A stretch of DNA of 64,000 bases, from the NCBI RefSeq assembly GCF_021049245.1, contig NZ_CP088020.1, positions 3,416,001-3,480,000 on the forward strand, in the 5' to 3' direction. The notes beneath the pieces were generated by a model, which worked only from the letters and a program-made list of their open reading frames with translations, was not told the origin of the DNA and did not search any database. The translations under genes and the position numbers were made by a program. Shown here in pieces: positions 55,867 to 64,000 of this stretch (position 1 is its first letter; the number at the start of each line of letters is the position of its first letter). This DNA comes from Radiobacillus kanasensis (lineage in GTDB: Bacteria; Bacillota; Bacilli; Bacillales; Amphibacillaceae).

Positions 55867-57690
55867 ATGATGCAACCAAAGCCTAGTGTAGAGATTCCCG
55901 AGGGGGACGATTGGATATATGAAGTAAAGTACGATGGGTTTCGTGCTGCTCTAAAAGTTGGAAAAAGCTCCATTAAGCTAATTAGTCGAAATAATGTAGA
56001 CTTATCAGCAAATTTTCCGGAAATCATCTCCTATGTCGAGGAGCATATGGAACAGTTAGAAGATTTTCTCCCTTTTGAATTAGATGGCGAGATTGTTATT
56101 TTAAATACCATACTGCAATCAAACTTTTACTTGCTCCAACAACGTGGGAGATTTAAAACTGCTGCGAAAATTAAACAGGCTGCTAAAGAACGACCTGCTC
56201 ACTTTTTAGCCTTTGATTTGCTCACTTTAAAGGGGAAAAGTTTGCTTTCTAAGCCCTTTTCAGAGAGGAAGGAAAAACTTCATGTTTTTCTTATGAAGCT
56301 CCTACCTACTTCGTCCATTCTATGGGATCAGCGTCTAGGCTATGTGCAAACCTATTCGAATTCGGATGAGCTCTGGGATATTTTAACCGAGCATAAAGGA
56401 GAGGGAGTCGTTGCGAAGCGAATTACCAGCAAATACATAGACGGAAAAAGTCACAGTGACTGGTTTAAAATTAAAAATTGGAGAACCATTCGCGGATTCA
56501 TCACAAGCTATGACCAAAAAAATGGATACTTTACGTTATCCATTTATGAGAATGAAGCGATACAGCCACTGGGGAAATTTAAGCATGGCATACCCGATCA
56601 AGACTTGGATACCTTGAAGCAATTTGTTTCAAAGAATGGGACAAAGAAAGGGGACATATGGCAGTTGCCTCCTGCAATTTGCTGTGATGTTCACTGTCTA
56701 GGAGTAAAGGAAGATGACTTGCGAGAACCTGAATTTTATCAGTTCCGATTAGACGTCACTCCAGAAGAATGTACGAAAAAGACTGCGGAAGAAAATCTTG
56801 CTATGTTTCCCGAAGATCTTGATTTATCGAAGAAAGAAAAAATATTCTGGCCAGAACCAAGTTTCACTAAACTAGACTTACTTCTATATTTACGAGATAT
56901 AGCACCATACATGCTTCCCTTTTTAAAAAATAAAGTACTCACATTAATTCGTTGCCCAGACGGGGTGGAAGGGGAGTTTTTTTACCAGAAGCATTTACCA
57001 TCCTATGCCCCGGACATATTAGCTGGTCCTAAGACAGAGGATGGTATCCTACAAGTTTGCAAGGATGTAGAAGGGCTTTTATATCTCGGTAACCATGGTG
57101 CCATGGAATATCACGTTCCTTTTCAACGGATGGGTAAACATTATCCGGACGAAATCGTTTTTGACCTAGATCCTCCATCCGTTGAACAATTTTCTGTCGC
57201 TGTGTTTGCAGCACAGCTTCTCAAGGAGCTATTAGACCATCTCCAGTTGAAAGCCTTCGTCAAAACATCTGGAAACAAGGGATTGCAAATCTATATACCG
57301 ATTCCAGAGAAAAGCCTTACTTATGACGAAACTGCTCAGTTCACGATGGCATTAGCTTTACTACTGGAAAACAAATACTCTGACTTATTTACGACGGAAC
57401 GATTAAAGAAGAATCGAAAAAACCGTCTGTACATCGATTATATCCAGCACGGAAAAGACAAAACGCTAGTTGCTCCTTATTCCCCGAGAAAAACAGAAGA
57501 GGGCACCGTCTCAACACCACTATTTTGGGCGGAAGTCACCGAAGAACTACAGCCGAATCAGTTTACAATTCAAAGTGTAGTACAGAGAGTGAAGGAATTA
57601 GGTTGTCCATTTATTACGTATCAGCAAGCTAGAGAGACGCAAGATGTAGAGCTCCTACGTCAATTCACTACATCTAGCTCTAATAAATGA
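55867..57690 (+). CDS. ligD: ATP-dependent DNA ligase LigD (ligase-polymerase)
   Basis: Two-domain end-joining enzyme, 607 residues, the same order and near the length of B. subtilis LigD (611). Ligase domain about 1-290: adenylation K21 in YEVKYDGFRAAL, GEGVVAKR and DWFKIK motifs. Primase-type polymerase domain about 315-590 with metal motif VFDLDPPS and HHG-like region SGNKGLQIYIP. No phosphoesterase domain. GGGAG ten bases before ATG. Partner ku is divergent. Confidence 0.96.
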   Translation: MMQPKPSVEIPEGDDWIYEVKYDGFRAALKVGKSSIKLISRNNVDLSANFPEIISYVEEHMEQLEDFLPFELDGEIVILNTILQSNFYLLQQRGRFKTAAKIKQAAKERPAHFLAFDLLTLKGKSLLSKPFSERKEKLHVFLMKLLPTSSILWDQRLGYVQTYSNSDELWDILTEHKGEGVVAKRITSKYIDGKSHSDWFKIKNWRTIRGFITSYDQKNGYFTLSIYENEAIQPLGKFKHGIPDQDLDTLKQFVSKNGTKKGDIWQLPPAICCDVHCLGVKEDDLREPEFYQFRLDVTPEECTKKTAEENLAMFPEDLDLSKKEKIFWPEPSFTKLDLLLYLRDIAPYMLPFLKNKVLTLIRCPDGVEGEFFYQKHLPSYAPDILAGPKTEDGILQVCKDVEGLLYLGNHGAMEYHVPFQRMGKHYPDEIVFDLDPPSVEQFSVAVFAAQLLKELLDHLQLKAFVKTSGNKGLQIYIPIPEKSLTYDETAQFTMALALLLENKYSDLFTTERLKKNRKNRLYIDYIQHGKDKTLVAPYSPRKTEEGTVSTPLFWAEVTEELQPNQFTIQSVVQRVKELGCPFITYQQARETQDVELLRQFTTSSSNK

Positions 57691-57715
57691 AGAGGATGTC
57701 ATCCGACATCCTCTT
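57690..57715. terminator. Hairpin between convergent ligD and aminopeptidase genes
   Basis: Perfect eleven-pair stem AAGAGGATGTC/GACATCCTCTT with a four-base loop; T tracts on either side are weak. Confidence 0.65.
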
Positions 57716-57720
57716 GCCCA

Positions 57721-58956
57721 TTAAAAGGAAATAGCCCAAGTCCCTTCTCTGAATATAGCTTCTGTTTTCCCGTCCTTCGTCACACCATCGATATCTAAGG
57801 AAGCAGAACCCATCATGAAATCTTCGTGAACGATGCTATCATTAACACCGTGTTTATCCATTTCTTCTTTAGAGAAGCTTGGACCATTTTCAATGTTCGT
57901 TGGATATGCTTTTCCTAGCGCAAGATGGCAGGAAGCATTCTCATCAAACAATGTATTGAAGAAAATGATGTTAGACTGGGAGATTGGGGATTCATTTGGC
58001 ACAAGTGCCACTTCTCCTAATCGCTTAGCTCCTTCATCGGATTCAAGAAGGGTTTTTAATGTTTCTTCTCCTTGTTCCGCGGAATATTCCACGACAACTC
58101 CATCTTTGAAGGTCAGCTTAAAGTTTTCAATTAAATTCCCACCGTAGTTCAACGGTTTTGTACTAGATACTGTTCCATGAACTCCGTATTTATGCGGCAT
58201 CGTAAAAACTTCTTCAGTTGGCATGTTCGGATTAAATTCTACTCCGTCCACAGATTTCGTTGATCCGCCATGCCAAATGTGGCCTTCTGGCAATTCGATG
58301 GTTAAATCTGTGCCTTCTGCTTTATAGATTAGTTTGGTATATTGCTTTTCATTTAAATATTTACGCGCTTTAGCTAAGGTTAGATTATGTTCCTTCCACG
58401 CTTGAATCGGATCTTCTAAATCGACACGGGAAATGCTAAAGATATTCTCCCAAAGCTTTTCGACAGCCTCTTCTTCAGGCAAATCTTGAAAGACTTTTTG
58501 TGCCCAAGCTCCAGTTGGATAGCCAACGATAGACCAGCAAATTTTATCATTCATAATATAGTCTCGATATTCACTCAAAGCCATTCCTGCTGCTTTGTTG
58601 GAAGCAGCAATTCGTGCTGAATCAATCCCTTTTAACAAGTCTGGATTTTGCCCAAAAATAGTTAAAAGGCCATATCCATCCTTCACCATTTCCACTAAGG
58701 CATCAGATCTCCATTTTGGAAAGTTCTCAATTACTTCCATCGGAGCATGCTTCATTTTTAAATATGTAAGATTTTCGTCATTCCACTCCAAGTGCACATT
58801 TTTAGCACCTACAGCGTATGCTTCTTTTGCAACCAATCGAACAAACTCAGCCGCTTCAACTGGAGCATTTATAATTAAACCTTGACCGTCTTGTAGATTG
58901 ACTCCTGTACGAATAGCTAACTTTGCATATTTTTCAAGTAATTCCTGTTTTGACAT
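57721..58956 (-). CDS. Aminopeptidase, M29 family (AmpS/PepS type)
   Basis: Metal-dependent aminopeptidase of the thermophilic M29 family, 411 residues, the usual length. Recognisable are NVHLEWNDENLTYL, the substrate/metal segment EVFTMPHKYGVHGTVSST, the ligand stretch LGEVALVPNESPIS and FDENASCHLALGKAYP with the metal-binding histidine, then the final HEDFMMGSASLDIDGV. Cytosolic. AGGAGGGG before ATG. It stands alone between ligD and osmC. Confidence 0.93.
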   Translation of the reverse strand: MSKQELLEKYAKLAIRTGVNLQDGQGLIINAPVEAAEFVRLVAKEAYAVGAKNVHLEWNDENLTYLKMKHAPMEVIENFPKWRSDALVEMVKDGYGLLTIFGQNPDLLKGIDSARIAASNKAAGMALSEYRDYIMNDKICWSIVGYPTGAWAQKVFQDLPEEEAVEKLWENIFSISRVDLEDPIQAWKEHNLTLAKARKYLNEKQYTKLIYKAEGTDLTIELPEGHIWHGGSTKSVDGVEFNPNMPTEEVFTMPHKYGVHGTVSSTKPLNYGGNLIENFKLTFKDGVVVEYSAEQGEETLKTLLESDEGAKRLGEVALVPNESPISQSNIIFFNTLFDENASCHLALGKAYPTNIENGPSFSKEEMDKHGVNDSIVHEDFMMGSASLDIDGVTKDGKTEAIFREGTWAISF

Positions 58957-59041
58957 ATACTTCCCCTCCTGTTTGTTTTAAGAATATTATTTCATAATCA
59001 AGATAAAATTGATAGTCTCATTACTTCCTGAATTCTTGTAA

Positions 59042-59074
59042 CAAAAAACGCCTACCTTTCAATAAGTAGACGTT
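59042..59074 (-). terminator. Terminator after the OsmC gene
   Basis: Nine-pair stem AACGTCTAC/GTAGGCGTT (one G-U), then TTTTTT on the minus strand. Confidence 0.85.
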
Positions 59075-59081
59075 TCTATCG

Positions 59082-59531
59082 TTATTCTTCTACACTAACA
59101 TCCGCCTCTAACTCGAGCTCCACATTCCCCTTAATCGCACGAGAAATCATGCAGGATTCCTCTGCAAGCTTCGTTAGTTTCTTTAGCTTATCTAGCTCTT
59201 TATTTGTAGCTCCTTTACTCAATCGAACAGTAGGTCGGTGAATAATTCTTTTATATGTGAACACTCCGTTTGTCACATCAACTTGCCCCTCAGACTTCAA
59301 ATCCATAAAGCTAAGAGGAAGGCTTGCCCGTTCAATCATGGCGGCAAGGGTAATGATATAGCAAGTTGCCGCAGCCCCTAGGAGCATTTCGTCAGGGTTT
59401 GTTCCTTCTCCTGGACCATCCATTTCCGGTGGAATAGATATAGATGTTTGTAGATTTCCAGCAGCTATTTTACCGACACTATTCCGTCCACCTGGCCAGT
59501 CTGCTTGCAAGTGAAAATGATGTAATGCCAT
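59082..59531 (-). CDS. OsmC family peroxidase
   Basis: 149-residue OsmC/Ohr superfamily protein; these reduce organic hydroperoxides with two cysteines. Both are present, in LGAAATCYIITLAAM (about C57) and EESCMISRAI (about C127). The N-terminal HFHLQADWPGGRNSVGKI is more like the SACOL1771/YmaD-like OsmC subgroup than Ohr. AAAGGAC before ATG. Substrate is not known. Confidence 0.88.
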   Translation of the reverse strand: MALHHFHLQADWPGGRNSVGKIAAGNLQTSISIPPEMDGPGEGTNPDEMLLGAAATCYIITLAAMIERASLPLSFMDLKSEGQVDVTNGVFTYKRIIHRPTVRLSKGATNKELDKLKKLTKLAEESCMISRAIKGNVELELEADVSVEE

Positions 59532-59548
59532 ATACGACGTCCTTTCTT

Positions 59549-59763
59549 TTATTCAAAAATCGTTAAAACAATCGAACCAACGCTTACTCCGATTAACACG
59601 ATAAGCCATGCTGGTACTTTCCAAAATTGTAACAAACCAAATAGAAGAAGCGCCAATCCAAAGTCTAAAGCAGTATAATTGAACTCGTAAAGACGGGATC
59701 ATAAAAGGCCGTAATTAATATTCCGACAACACAAGCATTTACCCCAGTCAGAATGCCTTGAAA
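59549..59763 (-). pseudogene. Remnant of a ChrA chromate transporter (C-terminal end)
   Basis: Minus strand gives FQGILTGVNACVVGILITAF then YDPVFTSS. After a one-base shift it continues as LDFGLALLLFGLLQFWKVPA and WLIVLIGVSVG to a stop. GVNAAVVG...YDPV and DFALAL...WK.PPWLVVL are ChrA signatures. The N-terminal three quarters of the gene are absent. Frame disrupted near 59685. Confidence 0.75.
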
Positions 59764-59940
59764 GCTTGCTTTTTTTCATAATGTTTGAACTTTTCCCTAT
59801 TTTTCGTTCTCCCCCATTTGTTATCAAGCTGGATTTTACAGGATTCTTTCATTATTCTCAAGCACTGGTCCTCAAACTTTACATTTGTCATATAGCTTAC
59901 TGTCAAATAATACGATAAAATAAAAGTAAAATAGAAAAGG

Positions 59941-60165
59941 GTGGGATGTACGATAGGGTACAATTTACCGAAAGTAAAAGAGGTTCTTGAATTAAAGCGA
60001 CTAAAACAAAGGAAAGGTTTGCGTCACTATCTTCAGGAGTATCACTTTCATTATGTACATACAGGTTACCCTAGAAAACAGAACATTCTTCGATTATCAG
60101 CTACGACACCACATAGAGTGACGAGTCCTAAAGTGAAGCGAATTGTTTACAATTCAGCGGATTAA
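59941..60165 (+). CDS. Small basic protein, unknown
   Basis: Up to 74 residues, rich in K, R, H and Y: KVKEVLELKRLKQRKGLRHY and SATTPHRVTSPKVKRIVY. No signal or membrane segment. The start is uncertain: GTG at 59941 lies next to GGGTGGGA, and a TTG follows at 59965. A perfect plus-strand terminator just downstream supports a real transcript. No family recognised. Confidence 0.45.
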   Translation: MGCTIGYNLPKVKEVLELKRLKQRKGLRHYLQEYHFHYVHTGYPRKQNILRLSATTPHRVTSPKVKRIVYNSAD

Positions 60166-60167
60166 AT

Positions 60168-60207
60168 TAAATGAACCTAGATATTTCCTTATCTAGGTTC
60201 ATTTTTT
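60168..60207. terminator. Terminator between the small basic gene and terC
   Basis: Stem AATGAACCTAGAT/ATCTAGGTTCATT followed by TTTTT on the plus strand. Confidence 0.85.
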
Positions 60208-60213
60208 ATTTAC

Positions 60214-61014
60214 TTAATGAGCATTTTCTTTTTCTTGTTCCGTATTCTCGTGATCTTCCTCTTCGTCTTTTTTACCAGATAAGAACCAGCCAGCTAACGC
60301 TATGGTAACAAGTACACCATAAAAGATTAGCTTCCAAGCGGTTGAATGGGCAAAATCATGAGGTAAGACATGCACAGCATCATGCGCTAATACACTTATG
60401 ACAAGCTTCACCCCTACCCATCCTACAATCACAAATGCAGCGACTTCTAAACCAGGTCGAGAGTGAAGAAGCTTCACAAAAACATTAGCGGCAAATCGCA
60501 TAATGATTAAACCAATCATTCCACCCGCTAAAACAACGGCAAACTGAGCCCCATCTAAGCTTCCTACACTTGGAAAATTTGTCTCTGGAAGCGTTACGGC
60601 TAAAGCGACTGCTGCCAGGATGGAATCTACAGCAAATGCTAAGTCCGCTAATTCTACTTTCAATACTGTTGTCCAAAACCCACTCCCCTGTTTTTCTTTA
60701 ACCTTTTCCTCGTCCTTTGATTTCCCTTTCTTCCAATAACTGTAGAGATTCTTAATCGAGATAAATAATAGGTATGCTGCTCCAAGTGCTTGGACTTGCC
60801 AAACATCTACTAGGAAGGAAATAACGAATAGAGATCCAAACCTTAAAACAAAGGCTCCTAATAAGCCATAAAATAATGCTTTTTTCCTTTGTTCATCCGG
60901 TAAATGCTTAACCATAATAGCGAGAACCAATGCGTTATCAGCTGCTAAAATTCCTTCTAGCGCCACTAACACGATTAAGACCCAACCATATTCAATCAAT
61001 AATTGTGCTTCCAA
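60214..61014 (-). CDS. TerC family membrane protein (probable Mn exporter)
   Basis: 266 residues with seven predicted helices. Signature aspartates in LEGILAADNALVLAIMVKHLP and KVELADLAFAVDSILAAVALA match the TerC/YceF/YkoY family, whose members export Mn2+ and metallate secreted proteins. The acidic/His tail GKKDEEEDHENTEQEKENAH is cytosolic. The frame opens with ATG at 61023, but AAGGGG abuts it; TTG at 61014 has proper spacing and is preferred. A yybP-ykoY Mn riboswitch with terminators lies upstream. Confidence 0.9.
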   Translation of the reverse strand: MEAQLLIEYGWVLIVLVALEGILAADNALVLAIMVKHLPDEQRKKALFYGLLGAFVLRFGSLFVISFLVDVWQVQALGAAYLLFISIKNLYSYWKKGKSKDEEKVKEKQGSGFWTTVLKVELADLAFAVDSILAAVALAVTLPETNFPSVGSLDGAQFAVVLAGGMIGLIIMRFAANVFVKLLHSRPGLEVAAFVIVGWVGVKLVISVLAHDAVHVLPHDFAHSTAWKLIFYGVLVTIALAGWFLSGKKDEEEDHENTEQEKENAH

Positions 61015-61037
61015 TTCCAACATCCCCTTCTATATAC

Positions 61038-61072
61038 AAAAAAATGACCTCCACCGAATTGGTAAAGGCCAT
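61038..61072 (-). terminator. Second riboswitch terminator upstream of terC
   Basis: Twelve-pair stem ATGGCCTTTACC/GGTGGAGGTCAT (some G-U) with loop AATTC, then TTTTTTT on the minus strand. Confidence 0.8.
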
Positions 61073-61073
61073 C

Positions 61074-61107
61074 AAAAAAAGACCCTTACCCACGGTGGGT
61101 AAAGGTC
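61074..61107 (-). terminator. First riboswitch terminator (expression platform)
   Basis: Stem GACCTTTACCCA/TGGGTAAGGGTC then TTTTTTT. The 5' arm GACCTTT is also the 3' strand of the aptamer P1 helix, so Mn binding and termination exclude each other. Confidence 0.85.
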
Positions 61108-61192
61108 TCGCTAACAACGTTCGTTGCCAATTAAGCCGGAGATAAATATCTCGAAATGACGACTTAAATTGTATAGCTACTCCCCTTTAGGA
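61099..61192 (-). ncRNA. yybP-ykoY manganese riboswitch
   Basis: Minus strand opens CCTAAAGGGGAGTAGC and closes AGCGAGACCTTT, the conserved AAGGGGAGUAGC/GCGAGACCUU framework of the family. Between them are a CGAGATATTTATCTCCGG hairpin and GGCAACGA-CGTTGTT. It precedes a TerC gene, a common target. Confidence 0.93.
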
Positions 61193-61207
61193 ATATTACT
61201 TAGTATC

Positions 61208-61236
61208 ATCATAATCCCAGATGTGTGCATAGTCAA
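61208..61236 (-). promoter_or_regulatory. Promoter of the riboswitch-terC transcript
   Basis: TTGACT (61236-61231), exactly 17 bases, TATGAT (61213-61208), about 15 bases before the aptamer. Confidence 0.8.
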
Positions 61237-61321
61237 GATTTTTACCTCTCACACCTTTACCTTTCTTCGGGCTTACGATGGTATGATTCCCATCTTACCA
61301 TTTTCTCAAACCTGAAATTAG

Positions 61322-63055
61322 TTAGCCTTCCATAATGGCTTGAACACGACGATTTACTTCCTCTTTCAACTGCTCAAGTAATGCTTGGCTTTCCTCACGA
61401 GACTGACTAGAAACACCAAAATAATATTTAATTTTCGGCTCCGTACCCGACGGTCTTAGGCATACCCAACTGTTCTTATCCAACAAAAACTTAAGAACAT
61501 TTTCGTTTGGTAATTCAATCGTCTCTTTTTCACCAGATTCCAGATCCGTTCTTTCCGATGTATTGTAATCTTCCATTTGATTTACTTGTAAACCGGCAAT
61601 TTCTCGGAACGGTTGAAGGCGAACTTGCTCCATGATCTTCGCAATCATTTCGGCTCCGTCTTTCCCTTTTAACGTTAAAGAAATCATGTCTTCAAAATAA
61701 TAACCATGGCGTTCATATAATTCTTCTAAAGCTTCTAGAAGTGTTTTCCCTTTACTCTTCCAATACTCTGCTATTTCACAGGCCACCACGGCAGCTTGAA
61801 CAGCATCTTTATCTCGAACAAAATCTCCCATTAAATATCCGTAGCTTTCTTCAAATCCGAATAAATACGTTTCGCCGGTCGTTTCGAATTCCTTAATCTT
61901 TTCTCCGATAAACTTAAAACCAGTTAACGTATCAATTGTCTCCACACCGTAGTGGTTAGCGATCGTACGCCCCATCTCTGTCGTTACGATTGTTTTAATG
62001 AGACGTCCTTTTTCTTTTTCATCACTAGTAGAGTTAGCAAGAACATAATCTAGCATTAGCGTTCCAAGTTGATTACCTGTTAGCACTTGGTAAGAACCAG
62101 CTGCATTTTTCACAGCTACTCCTAAACGGTCTGCATCCGGATCTGTTCCAATTAATACATCCGCCCCGTAATCTGAGCCTTGTTCAATCGCAATGGTAAA
62201 GGCTTGATGCTCTTCCGGATTAGGGGATTGGACCGTAGAAAACTCCGGATCAGGCTGGGCTTGTTCTTTTACAACATGGATATGTTCAAAGCCGATTTGC
62301 TTTAAACCTCTTAACACAAGATCATGTGATGTGCCGTGTAATGGTGTAAAGACGATTCGCAGTTCTTTTTTCTGCCCTAATTCAGAAGCGTTCCATTTAG
62401 ATAGTTGTTTTACCTGCTCTAAATAAGCCTTGTCCACTTCTTCCCCGATCCATGTAAGCAATTTCTTTTCCTCAAGGGACTGCTCCGTTACATATGGAAC
62501 CGTTAGTTCATTTTCTATTGCATTTACTTCTGCAATGACTTGCTCGGCTTGCGCGGGAGGAATTTGCCCTCCATCTTCGTTATAAACCTTGAAACCATTA
62601 TATTCTGGCGGGTTGTGACTTGCGGTAATCATAACCCCTGCTGCTGCACCAAGGTGGCGTACCGCAAATGATAAAGTTGGGGTCGGATGTAATTCTTCGA
62701 ATACATACGACTTAATCCCGTGGTTTCCCAATACCTTTGCTGTTTCTAGAGCGAACTCTTTGGACATGTGCCTGGAGTCATAGGAAACGGCAACCCCTTT
62801 TTCTTGAGGGTTACTCGTATGCTTCTCTAGGTAATTGGCCAGTCCTTCGACAGCTTTTCGAATTGTATATACATTCATCCGGTTCGTTCCAGGACCAAGC
62901 ATTCCTCTCATCCCGCCTGTTCCGAACGTTAAATTTTTATAAAAAGCATCTTCTAAATCTTTATCCGATTTTTTCAAGTCCTGAAGCTTTTCTTTTAACT
63001 TTTTATCGAGTGCTTCATATGAATCCCATTTTTGATATGTAGCTTGCCAAGTCAT
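61322..63055 (-). CDS. pgcA: Alpha-phosphoglucomutase
   Basis: Interconverts glucose 6-phosphate and glucose 1-phosphate for UDP-glucose, teichoic acid and glycolipid synthesis. 577 residues (581 in B. subtilis PgcA/YhxB). Phosphoserine S146 in MITASHNPPEYNGFK, metal loop GTDPDADRLGVA, sugar loop FGFEESYGYL and C-terminal phosphate-binding RPSGTEPKIKYYFGV. AAAGGAGG six bases before ATG. It lies upstream of the riboswitch-terC unit on the same strand. Confidence 0.96.
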   Translation of the reverse strand: MTWQATYQKWDSYEALDKKLKEKLQDLKKSDKDLEDAFYKNLTFGTGGMRGMLGPGTNRMNVYTIRKAVEGLANYLEKHTSNPQEKGVAVSYDSRHMSKEFALETAKVLGNHGIKSYVFEELHPTPTLSFAVRHLGAAAGVMITASHNPPEYNGFKVYNEDGGQIPPAQAEQVIAEVNAIENELTVPYVTEQSLEEKKLLTWIGEEVDKAYLEQVKQLSKWNASELGQKKELRIVFTPLHGTSHDLVLRGLKQIGFEHIHVVKEQAQPDPEFSTVQSPNPEEHQAFTIAIEQGSDYGADVLIGTDPDADRLGVAVKNAAGSYQVLTGNQLGTLMLDYVLANSTSDEKEKGRLIKTIVTTEMGRTIANHYGVETIDTLTGFKFIGEKIKEFETTGETYLFGFEESYGYLMGDFVRDKDAVQAAVVACEIAEYWKSKGKTLLEALEELYERHGYYFEDMISLTLKGKDGAEMIAKIMEQVRLQPFREIAGLQVNQMEDYNTSERTDLESGEKETIELPNENVLKFLLDKNSWVCLRPSGTEPKIKYYFGVSSQSREESQALLEQLKEEVNRRVQAIMEG

Positions 63056-63287
63056 AAAGCTCCTCCTTTATTTTTTCAGCAATTCCAAACAAATTCTACC
63101 ACATTCTGCAATTTGCTTCTATCGTTTCTCTAAGAGAAGCTACTCATTCTTCGTTTACTCATCTACTTTATAGGATAAAATGAAAAAGTGACTCTTTAAA
63201 TCTGTATCATTTACGTTTTTCTTTCTATATAATATAGATATTACATAGATGATATCCATGAACTATTGATAGTAAGGTTGTGATTAT

Positions 63288-64000
63288 TTGGCCAGTAAAA
63301 AGTGGTTTCAGACACTTGTAGCTTTTATCCTAATCTTTATTTTGATTTTCTTAATCGAGCAGACAAAATTTATTTTTGAACCAGTAGGCTCCTATCTTAC
63401 AGCTATAGCTGTCCCATTCATTGGGGCAGGACTGTTATATTATATTACTCTACCTTTAGTGACCTTTTTAGAAAAATATAAGTTTCCTAGGATTGCTAGT
63501 ATTTTAGTTACATTCCTATTGTTAATGTTCGTTGTATTTCTATTCTTTAACTACGTTATCCCTATTGCACAACAACAATTTGAACGTCTTGTTGGCAACA
63601 TCCCTGATATAGCGGATGGGATTGAGGAGATTATCGTTTATTGGCAGGACAACCAAAATATTATTCCACCACAAGTCGAAAGCATGATTGATCGGGTAAC
63701 GAATAACTTAGATAACCATTTAGAAAACTTTGCGACGTTTATTATCAATTTTATCGGCCAGCTATTTGGATTTGTCTTTTCATTCGTGCTTATCCCTTTC
63801 TTCTGGTTCTTTATGTTAAAGGATGGCGACAAGCTCGTACCCTTTATCAGCAAGTTTCTTAGCAAGCCAAAAGCAGCAAGTTTTATGGAGCTTATGGCAA
63901 GAGTTAATCATACTCTATCTTCCTTTATTCAAGGCCAGGTTATCGTAAGTGTTTGCGTTGGGTTTATGCTATACATTGGATACGTTATTATTGACCTTGA
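63288..64000 (+). CDS. AI-2E family transporter, cut by window edge
   Basis: The first 237 residues of a polytopic membrane protein. N-terminus MASKKWFQTLVAFILIFILI; then VPFIGAGLLYYITLPLVTFLEKYKFPR and VFSFVLIPFFWFFMLKDGDKLVPFI are typical of the AI-2E exporter family (YueF/YtvI/PerM). Despite the family name most members are not shown to move AI-2. TTG at 63288 is the only fitting start, with the weak site AAGGTTGTG. The C-terminus lies outside the window. Confidence 0.88.
   Translation, partial: MASKKWFQTLVAFILIFILIFLIEQTKFIFEPVGSYLTAIAVPFIGAGLLYYITLPLVTFLEKYKFPRIASILVTFLLLMFVVFLFFNYVIPIAQQQFERLVGNIPDIADGIEEIIVYWQDNQNIIPPQVESMIDRVTNNLDNHLENFATFIINFIGQLFGFVFSFVLIPFFWFFMLKDGDKLVPFISKFLSKPKAASFMELMARVNHTLSSFIQGQVIVSVCVGFMLYIGYVIIDL

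Overview
The window is a 64 kb piece of a low-GC, endospore-forming Firmicutes chromosome, almost certainly Bacillaceae. Gene order follows the Bacillus subtilis ywl-ywd segment: upp-glyA-ywlG-rpiB-ywlE-mntP-ywlC-ywlB-spoIIR-prmC-prfA, tdk-rpmE-rho-glpX-murA-tal-fba-spo0F-pyrG-rpoE, argS-ywiB, speB-speE-pbpG-ywhD-ywhB, ywgA-ywfO-lipL, pta-hemQ, cwlJ-gerQ, ywdK-ywdI. Spore genes (spoIIR, spo0F, pbpG, cwlJ, gerQ) confirm a spore former. The genus cannot be fixed from the sequence alone.

Layout. 1-10.2 kb: nucleotide salvage, one-carbon metabolism, arginine-phosphatase, Mn efflux, tRNA modification and translation termination genes on the minus strand, interrupted at ywlC-ywlB by a tandem repeat array flanked by DnaA boxes. 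10.3-16 kb: a lipoprotein, a large PAS/GGDEF/EAL signalling protein, an ECF-type sigma/anti-sigma pair and a structured repeat. 16-31 kb: tdk, a type B L31, rho, central carbon and cell wall enzymes, spo0F, a second short-period repeat array, pyrG with a CTP-sensing leader, rpoE, an unlisted 58-aa XapX-type gene, argS and ywiB. 31-38 kb: a chromosomal AimR-like receptor, polyamine synthesis, sporulation PBP, ywhD and a frameshifted ywhB. 38-44 kb: accessory region with a MITE-like repeat, a fused peptide-type ABC permease and an IS200/IS605-type element (intact tnpB, decayed tnpA). 44-54 kb: ywgA, a HD phosphohydrolase, lipoate transfer, a tiny putative type I toxin with a sequestered ribosome site, menC/NSAR, pta, hemQ and germination genes. 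54-64 kb: Ku/LigD end joining, M29 aminopeptidase, OsmC, a chromate-transporter remnant, a TerC protein under a Mn (yybP-ykoY) riboswitch with two terminators in series, pgcA and a partial AI-2E family permease.

Several genes form functional sets: polyamine synthesis (speE-speB), Mn homeostasis (mntP and riboswitch-controlled terC), non-homologous end joining (ku/ligD), the spore germination pair cwlJ/gerQ, and release factor plus its methylase (prfA-prmC). Three families of non-coding repeats account for most long intergenic stretches: a MITE-like element with terminal inverted repeats (three copies and a possible end fragment), a GC-rich structured repeat (several copies or fragments), and two intergenic arrays with a period of about 20 bp.
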